Positions 1-7,582 are shown, numbered from the stretch's first letter. The stretch is DNA of 7,901 nucleotides from Gallionellaceae bacterium (GCA_030646595.1 JAUSKS010000072.1:1-7901), one strand, 5' to 3'. Translations and numbers: made by a program. The notes: generated by a model not told the origin, from the sequence alone.

Positions 1-2752
1 GCGAGCCTTGCGCAATAATACGACCGCCGCCTTCTCCTCCTTCTGGGCCTAAATCAATGACCCAGTCAGCAGTTTTAATAACGTCGAGATTGTGTTCGAT
101 GACCACTACCGTGTTGCCCTGGTCGCGCAATTTATGGATGACTTTTAGCAGCAGGGCGATGTCATGAAAGTGCAAGCCGGTAGTGGGTTCATCCAGAATA
201 TACAAGGTGCGTCCTGTGTCGCGCTTGGATAACTCCAGTGACAGTTTGACTCGCTGTGCTTCACCGCCCGACAGGGTGGTGGCACTTTGCCCCAGCGTGA
301 TATAGCCCAGGCCAACATCGAGCAGGGTTTGCAGTTTGCGCGCGATAATAGGCACGGGCTTGAAAAATTCGTACGCGTATTCCACGGTCATGCTGAGAAT
401 CTGGTGGATGTTTTTACCTTTATATAAAATCTCCAGGGTTTCGCGGTTGTAGCGCATGCTGTGGCACACATCGCATGGCACATAGAGGTCGGGCAGAAAG
501 TGCATCTCGACTTTGATCACACCATCGCCCTGACACGATTCGCAGCGACCGCCCTTGACGTTGAAGGAAAAACGCCCCGGTCCGTAGCCACGTTCACGCG
601 ACTGCGGAACGCCGGCAAACAATTCTCGAATAGGGGTAAACAGCCCAGTATAAGTGGCCGGGTTGGAACGCGGAGTGCGGCCTATGGGGCTTTGATCGAC
701 ATTAATAACCTTGTCGAAAAATTCCAGTCCATTGATTTCAGCATAGGGTGCAGGCTCAGCGTTGCTGCCATACAGGTGGCGCGCCACAGCGTGATACAAG
801 GTGTCATTGATCAAAGTGGATTTGCCGGAACCGGACACACCGGTGATACACACCAGCAAACCTACAGGCAGGTCCAGCGTCACTTCTTTTAAATTGTTGC
901 CGCATGCTCCTTTAATTTGCAGCATGCGCTCCGTGTCCGGTACGCGATATTTTTTTGGAGTGTCGATGCTGCGTCGGCCAGACAGATAATCGCCAGTCAG
1001 TGATTGTGGGTCAGCACAAACTTGCTGCGGCGTGCCTTGCGCTACGATCATGCCGCCATGCTCGCCCGCACCCGGGCCCATATCCACCACATAATCGGCT
1101 GTGCGTATGGCATCGGCATCGTGTTCCACCACGATCACGCTATTACCCATATCGCGCAAACGCTTCAGGGTAGCCAGCAAGCGATCATTATCGCGTTGAT
1201 GCAAGCCGATGGAAGGCTCATCCAGCACATACATCACGCCGGTCAAGCCGGAGCCGATTTGTGAAGCCAGGCGTATGCGTTGTGATTCGCCGCCAGACAA
1301 GGTTTCGGCAGAGCGGTCCAGCGATAAGTACTCCAGCCCGACGTTGTTGAGAAAGGTCAAGCGGCTGGCAATTTCCTGCACAATCTTGTCGGCGATGGCT
1401 TGCTTGTTGCCAGGCAGGGTCACTTTCTTGAAAAAAACGAGCGCCTGTTTCAGAGGCAAGGCGCTGAGTTCATAAATAGCCTGATTGGCCACGCGCACAT
1501 GGCGCGCTTCCAGGCGCAGGCGAGTACCCTGGCATTCAGGACAGACACAGGCGTTCAGATGTTTCGCCAGCTCTTCGCGCACGGTAGGCGACTCGGTTTC
1601 CTTGTAGCGCCGCTCCAGATTATGAATGATGCCTTCGAATGTGTGTTCGCGCAAAGTTGGTTTGCCGCGCTCGTTCAGATAGCGAAATGAAATCTCTTCT
1701 TTGCCGCTGCCATACAGAACGACTTGCTGAATTTTTTCCGGCAAACTGGAGAATGGCCGCTCCAGATCAAAATCATAATGTTTGGCCAGGCTATCCAGCA
1801 TCTGATAATAAAATTGATTGCGCCTATCCCAACCCTTGATTGCACCAGAACTCAATGACAATTGCGGAAAAGCTACAATGCGTTTGGGATCAAAAAAAGT
1901 GATGTTGCCCAACCCGTCACATTTTGGACACGCACCCATCGGGTTATTAAAAGAGAACAAGCGCGGTTCAAGTTCGGGCAAGGAATAATTGCAGATGGGG
2001 CAGGCGAATTTGGCCGAGAACATATGCTCTGTATTGCTATCCATTTCCACCGCCACTGCACGTCCATCCGCATGGCGCAAGGCAGTTTCAAATGATTCGG
2101 CCAGACGTTGCTTGCTGTCTGGGCTGACTTTCAAGCGATCAACTACAATCTCGACTGTATGCTTTTTATTCTTGTGTAGCGTGGGCAATTTATCCATTTC
2201 ATACACTTTGCCATTCACGCGCAAGCGCACAAAACCTTGTGCGCGTAATTCATCGAACAGATCAAGCTGCTCACCTTTACGCTCCACCACCAGCGGAGAA
2301 AGAATCATGATGCGTGTGTCCTGCGGCAATTGCAGTACATGATCCACCATCTGGCTCACGCTTTGCGCCTGCAACACCAGATCATGTTGCGGACAATAAG
2401 GATCGCCGGCGCGTGCAAACAGCAGGCGCAAATAATCATGAATCTCGGTGACCGTGCCTACGGTGGAGCGCGGGTTGTGCGACGTGGCTTTTTGCTCGAT
2501 GGCGATGGCAGGCGATAAACCCTCAATCAAATCCACATCCGGTTTTTCCATCAACTGCAAAAACTGTCGTGCATAAGCAGACAATGATTCCACATACCGC
2601 CGCTGTCCCTCGGCATACAAGGTGTCAAATGCCAGAGAGGATTTACCAGAACCGGATAAGCCGGTAATCACCACCAATTGATTGCGTGGCAGGTCGAGAT
2701 TAATGTTTTTCAGATTGTGCGTACGTGCACCGCGTATTTTTATTTGATCCAT
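1..2752 (-). CDS. uvrA: UvrA, excinuclease ABC subunit A (3' end cut by window edge)
   Basis: DNA-damage sensor of nucleotide-excision repair: a dimeric cytosolic ATPase that finds distorted DNA and loads UvrB. I read 917 codons without a stop or frameshift from the ATG whose first base is 2752; E. coli UvrA has 940, so roughly the last 20-25 residues are missing. Two ABC modules are visible. The first Walker A (GLSGSGKS) is at residues 31-38, with its signature LSGGESQR and Walker B region [13 protein letters not shown] later. The second Walker A (GVSGSGKS) is at about 638-645, with LSGGEAQR and [12 protein letters not shown] near the C-terminus. Two four-cysteine zinc modules are intact: C251/C254/C275/C278 and C737/C740/C760/C763, close to the E. 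coli positions. The start follows from the family N-terminus ([17 protein letters not shown]). The Shine-Dalgarno is weak. It is transcribed away from yajR-ssb-greB. Identification is very secure. Confidence 0.98.
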   Translation of the reverse strand, partial: MDQIKIRGARTHNLKNINLDLPRNQLVVITGLSGSGKSSLAFDTLYAEGQRRYVESLSAYARQFLQLMEKPDVDLIEGLSPAIAIEQKATSHNPRSTVGTVTEIHDYLRLLFARAGDPYCPQHDLVLQAQSVSQMVDHVLQLPQDTRIMILSPLVVERKGEQLDLFDELRAQGFVRLRVNGKVYEMDKLPTLHKNKKHTVEIVVDRLKVSPDSKQRLAESFETALRHADGRAVAVEMDSNTEHMFSAKFACPICNYSLPELEPRLFSFNNPMGACPKCDGLGNITFFDPKRIVAFPQLSLSSGAIKGWDRRNQFYYQMLDSLAKHYDFDLERPFSSLPEKIQQVVLYGSGKEEISFRYLNERGKPTLREHTFEGIIHNLERRYKETESPTVREELAKHLNACVCPECQGTRLRLEARHVRVANQAIYELSALPLKQALVFFKKVTLPGNKQAIADKIVQEIASRLTFLNNVGLEYLSLDRSAETLSGGESQRIRLASQIGSGLTGVMYVLDEPSIGLHQRDNDRLLATLKRLRDMGNSVIVVEHDADAIRTADYVVDMGPGAGEHGGMIVAQGTPQQVCADPQSLTGDYLSGRRSIDTPKKYRVPDTERMLQIKGACGNNLKEVTLDLPVGLLVCITGVSGSGKSTLINDTLYHAVARHLYGSNAEPAPYAEINGLEFFDKVINVDQSPIGRTPRSNPATYTGLFTPIRELFAGVPQSRERGYGPGRFSFNVKGGRCESCQGDGVIKVEMHFLPDLYVPCDVCHSMRYNRETLEILYKGKNIHQILSMTVEYAYEFFKPVPIIARKLQTLLDVGLGYITLGQSATTLSGGEAQRVKLSLELSKRDTGRTLYILDEPTTGLHFHDIALLLKVIHKLRDQGNTVVVIEHNLDVIKTADWVIDLGPEGGEGGGRIIAQGS

Positions 2753-2782
2753 ACAAACCAACTTAAATGAGGCCGACCTGCC

Positions 2783-2811
2783 AATATACTCGATTTTTTA
2801 GGCTTTCCCAA
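2783..2811 (-). promoter_or_regulatory. Predicted sigma70 promoter of uvrA
   Basis: Read on the minus strand, a -35 TTGGGA (2811-2806) and a -10 TATATT (2788-2783) are separated by exactly 17 bases. This places the transcription start roughly 25 bases before the uvrA ATG. The match is good but has not been tested. No canonical LexA operator (CTGT-N8-ACAG) overlaps it. The -10 lies inside a 14-base element that recurs at the yajR promoter. Confidence 0.5.
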
Positions 2812-2872
2812 CCCATGCAGCGAGATTCTGCCATCCCGTACCCCCACGCTTTGGAAACTGTTTACAGATAGC

Positions 2873-2901
2873 TGTCGGCAAGCGTGGCGACCTGCTAAAA
2901 T
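2873..2901 (+). promoter_or_regulatory. Candidate promoter of yajR-ssb-greB
   Basis: An extended -10 TGCTAAAAT lies at 2893-2901, about 58 bases before the yajR ATG. The -35 position at 17 bases' spacing is poor (TGTCGG, 2873-2878), so the site would rely on the extended -10. An alternative -10, TATAAA (2919-2924), has no convincing -35. Which one is used cannot be decided by eye. Confidence 0.35.
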
Positions 2902-2909
2902 GCGCAGGT
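2890..2909. promoter_or_regulatory. Palindrome ACCTGC-N8-GCAGGT, candidate operator of yajR-ssb-greB
   Basis: This is a perfect 6-base inverted repeat with an 8-base spacer. The inner half-sites (CTGC-N8-GCAG) have the same geometry as the LexA box CTGT-N8-ACAG but differ at the inner T and A. It spans the predicted extended -10 (TGCTAAAAT, 2893-2901), so a bound protein would block transcription. It could be a diverged LexA site, the site of another dimeric regulator, or chance. Confidence 0.35.
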
Positions 2910-2958
2910 TTTTGAGCTTATAAAACCTGGCCAACCATACAATTCAAGTAAATACACC

Positions 2959-4335
2959 ATGCAAACCAATAAAGATTCCATGAGCCGCGCAGAACGGCGC
3001 GCCAGTGCTGGCTTGGCCGGTATTTACGGCCTGCGCATGCTGGGGCTATTTATTATCCTGCCCGTGTTCGCGCTATTCGCCGAGCATTTGCCCGGCGGTA
3101 ACAACAAGTTGCTGATCGGCCTTGCGCTAGGAGCGTATGGTTTGACGCAGGCTATTCTGCAAATCCCAGCAGGCTGGTTGTCCGACCGCTACGGACGCAA
3201 GCCGGTAATATATGCTGGCTTGGTATTATTCGCTGTAGGCAGTTTGGTTGCGGCCTCGGCAGACAATATTTACTGGGTGATTGCCGGGCGCGTGATTCAG
3301 GGCGCGGGCGCAATCAACGCTGCGGTGATGGCACTGGCGGCTGACCTGACGCGCGAAGAACATCGCACCAAGGCCATGGCGATGATAGGCATCACCATCG
3401 GCATTACCTTTGCCCTGTCCATGGTGTTGTCGCCGCTGTTGTATCAAGTGATTGGCGTACCCGGCATTTTTATGCTGACTGGTGTGCTGGCCGTTGGCGC
3501 AATTTTGGTGGTGATCTATATTATTCCCAACCCGGCCATTACCCGCTTTCATTCCGAGACCGAGGCCAGTAGCAAATTGTTTGGAGCAGTGTTGCGTAAC
3601 AAGGATTTGCTGCGCCTGGATTTCGGTATTTTTTCCTTGCATGCAATTTTGATGTCAGTGTTCATGCAAGTGCCGTTCTTGCTGAGAAGCAACGGGCTGG
3701 AGGGCGCGCAGCATTGGCATGTATATTTACCGGTGATGCTACTGGCCTTTGGTTTGATGGTGCCGCCGATTATTGTGGCCGAGAAAAAAGCTAAAATGAA
3801 GCAGGTGTTCATGGGATCGATTGCACTGGCAGCCTTGGGGCAATTATCATTGCTGCTGTTTCATGATAGCGTGTGGAGTGTGGCCATGGCATTGCTGTTT
3901 TTCTTCACAGCATTTAATGTGCTGGAAGCAACCTTGCCTTCGCTCATCAGCAAAGTTGCGCCGCTGGCGGCCAAGGGTACGGCCATGGGGGTATACAGCA
4001 GTGTGCAATTCCTCGGCGCATTTTGTGGTGCGGCGATAGGCGGTACTTTGATGGAATATTTTGGCGGCAATGCGGTGCTGGTGTTTGCTATAGTCTTGCT
4101 GTTGTTGTGGCTGCTGGTGGCCAGCGGCATGCAGCAGCCCGGCGCGGTCCGCACTAAAATGTATCCCTTGCCGGAAATGAGCGCGGCAGCAGGCGCCAGC
4201 TTGCAACAGCGTCTGGCGCAATTGCACGGTGTGCGCGAAGTGATGGTGGTGTCAGCAGAATGTATGGCCTGTCTCAAAGTGGAAATGAGTGGTTTTGACG
4301 AAGCAGCGGTAGCAAACTTAGTGAAAGGAGCGTGA
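2959..4335 (+). CDS. yajR: YajR-like MFS transporter with C-terminal YAM domain
   Basis: Inner-membrane major facilitator, 458 residues, close in length and sequence character to E. coli YajR (about 454), whose substrate is not firmly known to me. About 12 hydrophobic segments lie between residues 22 and 390. The MFS loop 2-3 motif [11 protein letters not shown] is at 72-82 and the TM4 motif GRVIQG is at 110-115. Family stretches such as [29 protein letters not shown] and [10 protein letters not shown] are present. A soluble tail (about 400-458) resembles the ferredoxin-like YAM domain of YajR, with HGVREVMVV then LKVEM. Oddly, this tail carries a CxxC (C435, C438). The start is the ATG at 2959, without a clear Shine-Dalgarno; M8 (2980) is an alternative that fits the E. 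coli N-terminus equally well. It is the first gene of the run, and its last bases contain the ssb ribosome binding site. Efflux direction is inferred from the family. Confidence 0.9.
   Translation: MQTNKDSMSRAERRASAGLAGIYGLRMLGLFIILPVFALFAEHLPGGNNKLLIGLALGAYGLTQAILQIPAGWLSDRYGRKPVIYAGLVLFAVGSLVAASADNIYWVIAGRVIQGAGAINAAVMALAADLTREEHRTKAMAMIGITIGITFALSMVLSPLLYQVIGVPGIFMLTGVLAVGAILVVIYIIPNPAITRFHSETEASSKLFGAVLRNKDLLRLDFGIFSLHAILMSVFMQVPFLLRSNGLEGAQHWHVYLPVMLLAFGLMVPPIIVAEKKAKMKQVFMGSIALAALGQLSLLLFHDSVWSVAMALLFFFTAFNVLEATLPSLISKVAPLAAKGTAMGVYSSVQFLGAFCGAAIGGTLMEYFGGNAVLVFAIVLLLLWLLVASGMQQPGAVRTKMYPLPEMSAAAGASLQQRLAQLHGVREVMVVSAECMACLKVEMSGFDEAAVANLVKGA
4324..4330 (+). promoter_or_regulatory. Ribosome binding site of ssb
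   Basis: A strong AAAGGAG lies six bases before the ssb ATG, inside the last codons of yajR. It supports independent, efficient translation of ssb despite the 1-base gap. Confidence 0.8.
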
Positions 4336-4336
4336 C

Positions 4337-4792
4337 ATGTCGGTAAATAAAGTAATTCTGGTGGGACGTCTGGGCAAGGATCCCGAAACACGTTACATGA
4401 CTAATGGCGAGGCGGTAACCAATGTCTCGCTGGCTACTTCGGAAAACTGGAAAGACAAGAGCGGCGAGAAACAGGAAAAAACCGAGTGGCATAATCTGGT
4501 GTTCTACCGACGCCTGGCTGAAATCGCTGGAGAGTATCTGAAAAAAGGCTCGATGATTTACGCTGAAGGGAAGATCACCACGCGCAAATGGCAAGACAAA
4601 GAAGGCAAGGATCGTTACACCACTGACATCATCGTCAATGAGATGCATATGCTGTCCAGCAAATCCAGCAGTGGCAGCAGCTTTGAGGTGGTGGATAAAC
4701 CCACGGCCTCTGCTGCCGCACCCGCTGCCAGCAAACCGGCTCCAGCCAAGAGTGGCGGCTTTGATAATTTCGATGATGATATCCCGTTTTAG
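4337..4792 (+). CDS. ssb: Single-stranded DNA-binding protein SSB
   Basis: Binds single-stranded DNA as a tetramer during replication, recombination and repair, and recruits partner enzymes through its C-terminal tip. The 151-residue protein has an OB fold over about residues 1-108, starting [22 protein letters not shown]-stacking aromatics align with those of E. coli SSB: W38, W51, Y57 (F60 in E. coli) and W85. A flexible Ala/Pro/Ser/Lys-rich linker (about 110-142) leads to the acidic tip DDDIPF, the conserved partner-binding end. It is slightly shorter than E. coli SSB (178) because of the linker. The ATG is fixed by AAAGGAG six bases upstream. It starts one base after the yajR stop and ends directly against greB. 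It is near uvrA as in E. coli, but with yajR between them. Confidence 0.98.
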   Translation: MSVNKVILVGRLGKDPETRYMTNGEAVTNVSLATSENWKDKSGEKQEKTEWHNLVFYRRLAEIAGEYLKKGSMIYAEGKITTRKWQDKEGKDRYTTDIIVNEMHMLSSKSSSGSSFEVVDKPTASAAAPAASKPAPAKSGGFDNFDDDIPF

Positions 4793-5350
4793 GTGAACAA
4801 AGCTTTTACCAAAGAAACGGATGAAAGTGCGGACGCAGAAGAGCCGCAAGCCCCCCCACCTTTGCCGCCTGGCCTTAAGAATTACATCACCCCTGTTGGT
4901 TATCAGCGACTCAAGGACGAGCTCGATCAGTTATGGAAGGTCGAGCGTCCAGCGTTGGTGCAAACTATTACCTGGGCTGCTTCCAATGGCGACCGTTCGG
5001 AAAATGGCGATTATATTTATGGCAAAAAACGCCTGCGCGAAATAGATAGACGCATACGCTTTCTTTCCAAGCGGCTGGAGAATGCTGTGGTGGTGGACCC
5101 GGCTCAGCGCCTGGATTGTGACCAAGTATTTTTTGGTGCGACTGTTACCGTGTGTCGATCAGATGGCACAGAATCTACTTACAGCATAGTAGGTGTGGAT
5201 GAAGCCGATGCGGGACGTGGGTTGATAAGCTGGGTATCACCGCTGGCGCGGACATTGCTAAAGGCGCGTGAAGGGGATACAGTGATCTTGCGTATTCCCG
5301 GCAGGGTAGAAGAGCTGGTGATAGTGGAGATCGCTTATCGGCGTATCTAG
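4793..5350 (+). CDS. greB: Transcription elongation factor GreB
   Basis: Rescues backtracked RNA polymerase by inserting a coiled coil into the secondary channel and stimulating transcript cleavage. The 185-residue protein has an N-terminal coiled coil (about 33-105) whose tip loop GDRSENGDYIYGKKR carries the two acidic residues that position the catalytic metal (D67, E70). It is followed by RRIRFLSKRLE, then a FKBP-like domain with VVDP, VFFGATVTV, YSIVGVDEAD and SPLARTLLKAREGD. The Y-I-Y-G-K-K-R-L-R-E-I-D form points to GreB rather than GreA. The start is a GTG directly after the ssb TAG. It is chosen because MNKAFTKE matches the usual GreB beginning and no in-frame ATG lies before the coiled coil. 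An acidic then Pro-rich stretch (8-27) precedes the fold, as in other betaproteobacterial GreB proteins I recall. No Shine-Dalgarno is visible, so translation probably depends on ribosomes finishing ssb. Confidence 0.95.
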   Translation: MNKAFTKETDESADAEEPQAPPPLPPGLKNYITPVGYQRLKDELDQLWKVERPALVQTITWAASNGDRSENGDYIYGKKRLREIDRRIRFLSKRLENAVVVDPAQRLDCDQVFFGATVTVCRSDGTESTYSIVGVDEADAGRGLISWVSPLARTLLKAREGDTVILRIPGRVEELVIVEIAYRRI

Positions 5351-5436
5351 ATATGCCGGGTCAGCTTGTGGGGATCAGATTCTTTTCTACTGCATCTCTC
5401 TACTTAAATATTAGACTAAGGAAAAATCATAAAAAA

Positions 5437-5468
5437 TTCATACAATTGAAAGCAATAAAATATATACT
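5437..5468 (+). promoter_or_regulatory. Possible promoter of the glycosyltransferase-wzm-wzt genes
   Basis: A good -10 (TATACT, 5463-5468) sits in an A/T-rich tract that could act as an UP element. The -35 is poor: TTCATA (5437-5442) is 20 bases away, and at 17 bases' spacing the hexamer is ATACAA. If it is used, the leader would be about 105 bases long and include the short inverted repeats before the gene. Confidence 0.25.
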
Positions 5469-5569
5469 ATCTGTGAAAGGTTAGGTTAAAAGCTAATTCA
5501 GTTGCACAAGCTGATGTCGTTGTAACTGGACTTCTCTGTGCAAGCCTTAAAGAAGTGTCAATAATAATT

Positions 5570-5576
5570 AAGGGGG
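5570..5576 (+). promoter_or_regulatory. Ribosome binding site of the glycosyltransferase gene
   Basis: AAGGGGG ends three bases before the ATG at 5580. It supports this start even though it adds about 58 residues ahead of the catalytic domain. Confidence 0.6.
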
Positions 5577-5579
5577 CGT

Positions 5580-6668
5580 ATGAACACTCAAGTTAAATTG
5601 ATGGGTCAACCCGAGCCACAACAGATTATTTTTGGCCCGACATATTTCCTGGATGGTCACTTTGAGCTAGATCAAAAACGACTAACCTTCGCTGACACGC
5701 TTAGTAATTCTGGTGATGCGCTGTGTCAACTTTACGAGCACGCTCAAGTGTTACCCAAGGTCGCGATTCTTTTGTGCACCTATCATGGCCAACATTATTT
5801 GGCAGATCAGCTTGATTCATTTGCTGCCCAAAGTTATCCCAACTGGGAAGTCTTGGCATCGGATGATGGCTCGCAAGATAATACCCATGCAATTCTTGAA
5901 GCTTACCGCAGCAAATGGGGTAAGGAGCGGCTCTCTATTAATTTTGGTTTAGCTCGGGGCTTCGCTGCCAATTTTCTGTCGTTAACTTGCAGTAGCAGTA
6001 TAAAAGCAGATTATTATGCTTACTCCGACCAAGACGATATTTGGGAAGCAGACAAGTTGCAACGTGCCATCAATTGGTTGTTAACTGTTCCCAAAAATGT
6101 TCCCGCCTTATATTGCTCACGTACCCGGCTAGTAGATGTTCATAACAGGGATATTGGATTCTCCCCGCTTTTTAATAAACCGCCCAGCTTTGCCAATGCC
6201 CTGATGCAGAATGTGGCCGGGGGTAACACCATGGTATTTAATAACGCCGCGCGGGCACTATTATGCGAAACCGGTGCCAATGCGGACGTTGTTACCCATG
6301 ACTGGTGGGCCTATCTGCTGGTAAGTGGTTGCGGGAAAGTTTTCTACGACGCCTACCCCTCAATACGCTATCGTCAGCATGAGGGAAATATTCTGGGAGT
6401 AAACTCAAGCTGGGTTGCACGTTTTAAGCGCATCCGCATGCTCTTCCAGGGACATTATAGGGCGTGGAATAACCGCAATATTCAAGCTTTACAACGAATC
6501 CGGCATCGACTTACTCCAGAGAATCAGCAGATATTGGATCAGTTTGTTGAGGCTCGCAATTTTGGGTTATGGTCTCGCTTGATAGGCCTCAAGCGCTGTG
6601 GCGTTTATCGCCAAACCTTGCTTGGCAATCTGGGCCTCATCGCGGGGGCTTTGTTTAAGAAAATCTGA
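5580..6668 (+). CDS. GT2-family glycosyltransferase (rhamnosyltransferase-like)
   Basis: Predicted cytosolic GT-A fold enzyme transferring a sugar from a nucleotide donor to a growing surface glycan; the sugar and linkage cannot be told. In 362 residues, the catalytic domain begins at about 59 with PKVAILLCTYHGQ and LDSFAAQSYPNWE. It has the nucleotide-binding DDGS (95-98), the metal-binding DQDDIW (150-155), NVAGGNTMVF (211-220), HDWW (240-243, likely catalytic base region) and the Y-R-Q-H-x2-N-x2-G motif (264-273). This combination is typical of the GT2 subgroup with many O-antigen rhamnosyltransferases. Residues 1-58 are an extension I do not recognise. A Shine-Dalgarno supports the 5580 start, and no ATG lies close to the domain itself. 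No transmembrane helix is evident, though the C-terminus has a short hydrophobic patch ending in KKI. It precedes an ABC exporter pair, which supports a role in O-antigen or capsule synthesis. Base composition is richer in A/T than the housekeeping genes upstream. Confidence 0.88.
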   Translation: MNTQVKLMGQPEPQQIIFGPTYFLDGHFELDQKRLTFADTLSNSGDALCQLYEHAQVLPKVAILLCTYHGQHYLADQLDSFAAQSYPNWEVLASDDGSQDNTHAILEAYRSKWGKERLSINFGLARGFAANFLSLTCSSSIKADYYAYSDQDDIWEADKLQRAINWLLTVPKNVPALYCSRTRLVDVHNRDIGFSPLFNKPPSFANALMQNVAGGNTMVFNNAARALLCETGANADVVTHDWWAYLLVSGCGKVFYDAYPSIRYRQHEGNILGVNSSWVARFKRIRMLFQGHYRAWNNRNIQALQRIRHRLTPENQQILDQFVEARNFGLWSRLIGLKRCGVYRQTLLGNLGLIAGALFKKI

Positions 6669-6671
6669 GCT

Positions 6672-6764
6672 ATGGTTATAGTTGTTCGCGGCGAGGCTTG
6701 CGATACCAAAAATTTTCAAAGTTTGCCGATGCTGTCTGCTAATCAACCAGAGGCGTATATTTAA
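6672..6764 (+). other. Small open frame after the glycosyltransferase, possible relic or coupling ORF
   Basis: Thirty codons from an ATG three bases after the glycosyltransferase TGA, in the same reading frame, ending in a TAA that shares its last A with the wzm ATG (TAATG). The peptide begins MVIVVRGEACDTKN and is not recognised. It has no clear Shine-Dalgarno of its own. It could be the old C-terminus of the glycosyltransferase cut by a nonsense change, a short ORF coupling translation to wzm, or chance; a stretch this short often stays open by accident. Confidence 0.2.
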
Positions 6765-7582
6765 TGCAACATTTTTCAATCTCGCCAGCAGAAATATTCG
6801 CTAGTTTTTGGCGTAATCGCAGCCTTGCTAACGCACTGGTTAAACGAGAAGTTATAGGCCGCTATCGGGGATCCATCATGGGCATACTATGGTCCTTCTT
6901 CAATCCTGTATTTATGCTTATTGTTTATACTTTTGTTTTTAGTGTCATATTCAAGGCCAGCTGGAACGTAGATAGCGATTCAAAAACAGAATTTGCTTTA
7001 GTATTGTTCGCTGGCCTGATTGTTTTTAACCTGTTTGCAGAATGCTTCAATCGTGCACCGGGTTTGATTCTAGCCAACGCCAACTATGTTAAAAAAGTAG
7101 TATTCCCATTAGAAATATTGCCGTGGGTAGCTTTGGGGTCGGCCTTCTTCCATGCCATGATTAGCTTGGGCGTATGGTTGATCGCGTACCTCATTTTTTT
7201 TGGCATGCCACATCTTACCGTCCTGCTCTTGCCGCTCATTGCCCTGCCATTGCTGCTGCTTATCCTGGGGGTGACTTGGGGCCTGGCGTCGCTGGGCGTA
7301 TATTTGCGGGATGTCTCTCAATTCATAGGCATCACGACTACCGTACTTATGTTCCTATCACCTATTTTTTATCCCGTTACTGCACTACCCGAAAAATACC
7401 GTTACCTGCTGCGATTAAATCCACTTACTCCCGTAATTGAGCAAGCGCGTGCAGTTATGTTCTGGGGCGAATTTCCTGATATGCTAATTTGGACCTACTA
7501 TCTATTAGGCACAGCATGCGTTGCATGGCTGGGTTTCGCATGGTTTCAAAAAACACGTAAAGGTTTTGCTGATGTCCTTTGA
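6764..7582 (+). CDS. wzm: Wzm-type ABC-2 polysaccharide export permease
   Basis: Inner-membrane channel subunit of an ABC-2 exporter moving lipid-linked O-antigen or capsule-type polysaccharide from cytoplasm to periplasm. Its 272 residues match the usual family length (about 260-275). After an amphipathic N-terminus with [13 protein letters not shown] (25-37) come about six hydrophobic segments: roughly 38-63, 77-95, 120-146, 152-180, 186-206 and 240-261. Family landmarks include [14 protein letters not shown] (107-120), YLRDVSQF (180-187), SPIFYP (199-204), [12 protein letters not shown] (218-229) and the C-terminal [12 protein letters not shown]. The ATG at 6764 is preceded by AGAGG (6749-6753) at ten bases. 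The gene overlaps the ATPase gene by 11 bases, the normal pairing for the two subunits. It is probably co-transcribed with the glycosyltransferase. The exact substrate cannot be inferred from this subunit. Confidence 0.93.
   Translation: MQHFSISPAEIFASFWRNRSLANALVKREVIGRYRGSIMGILWSFFNPVFMLIVYTFVFSVIFKASWNVDSDSKTEFALVLFAGLIVFNLFAECFNRAPGLILANANYVKKVVFPLEILPWVALGSAFFHAMISLGVWLIAYLIFFGMPHLTVLLLPLIALPLLLLILGVTWGLASLGVYLRDVSQFIGITTTVLMFLSPIFYPVTALPEKYRYLLRLNPLTPVIEQARAVMFWGEFPDMLIWTYYLLGTACVAWLGFAWFQKTRKGFADVL
7559..7563 (+). promoter_or_regulatory. Ribosome binding site of wzt
   Basis: AAAGG lies eight bases before the ATG at 7572, inside the end of wzm. It supports that start over later in-frame codons. 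Confidence 0.5.

Larger units (their letters stand above)
2774..2901. repeat. 14-base direct repeat at both divergent promoters
   Basis: The two copies are CGACCTGCCAATAT (2774-2787) and CGACCTGCTAAAAT (2888-2901), identical at 12 of 14 positions including the first eight. The first overlaps the predicted uvrA -10 and the second the predicted yajR -10. They are 114 bases apart. They could be a shared operator or a chance similarity; the sequence is certain, the function is inferred. Confidence 0.4.
5351..5579. other. AT-rich gene-free region between greB and the polysaccharide genes
   Basis: 229 bases without a supportable gene. The core is very AT-rich (11 G/C in the 60 bases at 5401-5460). 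Inverted repeats seen are TCAGCTTGTG (5361-5370) with CACAAGCTGA (5505-5514), TTGCACA (5502-5508) with TGTGCAA (5537-5543), and ACTTCT (5530-5535) with AGAAGT (5551-5556). None is followed by a T-run, so none is called as a terminator. It probably carries the promoter and leader of the downstream genes. Confidence 0.6.

Noticed and set aside
461..2518. Plus-strand open frames of 60-140 codons across the left third
   Set aside because: They lie opposite an unbroken, highly conserved uvrA reading frame and their translations resemble no protein family; they are shadows.
2858..2875. CTGT and ACAG half-sites resembling an SOS box (CTGTTTACAG, then CTGT at 2872)
   Set aside because: The half-sites are separated by 2 bases rather than the 8 needed for LexA, and no other pairing in the region gives the right spacing with these bases.
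2740..2934. 64-codon minus-strand frame crossing the uvrA start and promoter region
   Set aside because: It overlaps both predicted promoters and the uvrA ATG, has no ribosome binding site and no recognisable domain.
2959..2982. Start of yajR at M8 (2980) instead of 2959
   Set aside because: Neither start has a clear Shine-Dalgarno; the upstream ATG was kept as the longest reasonable form, but the alternative remains open.
3226..4391. Minus-strand frames of 87-176 codons opposite yajR
   Set aside because: They are rich in His and Gln as expected from the reverse of a hydrophobic membrane-protein gene, and they conflict with a clear YajR homologue.
4274..4849. 191-codon minus-strand frame spanning all of ssb
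   Set aside because: It is fully antisense to a confident ssb gene and to the ends of its neighbours, and its content is explained by complementing ssb codons.
5530..5556. ACTTCT/AGAAGT hairpin as a terminator of greB
   Set aside because: The stem is six weak pairs with a 15-base loop and no T-run follows; it lies nearly 200 bases after greB and just before the next ribosome binding site.
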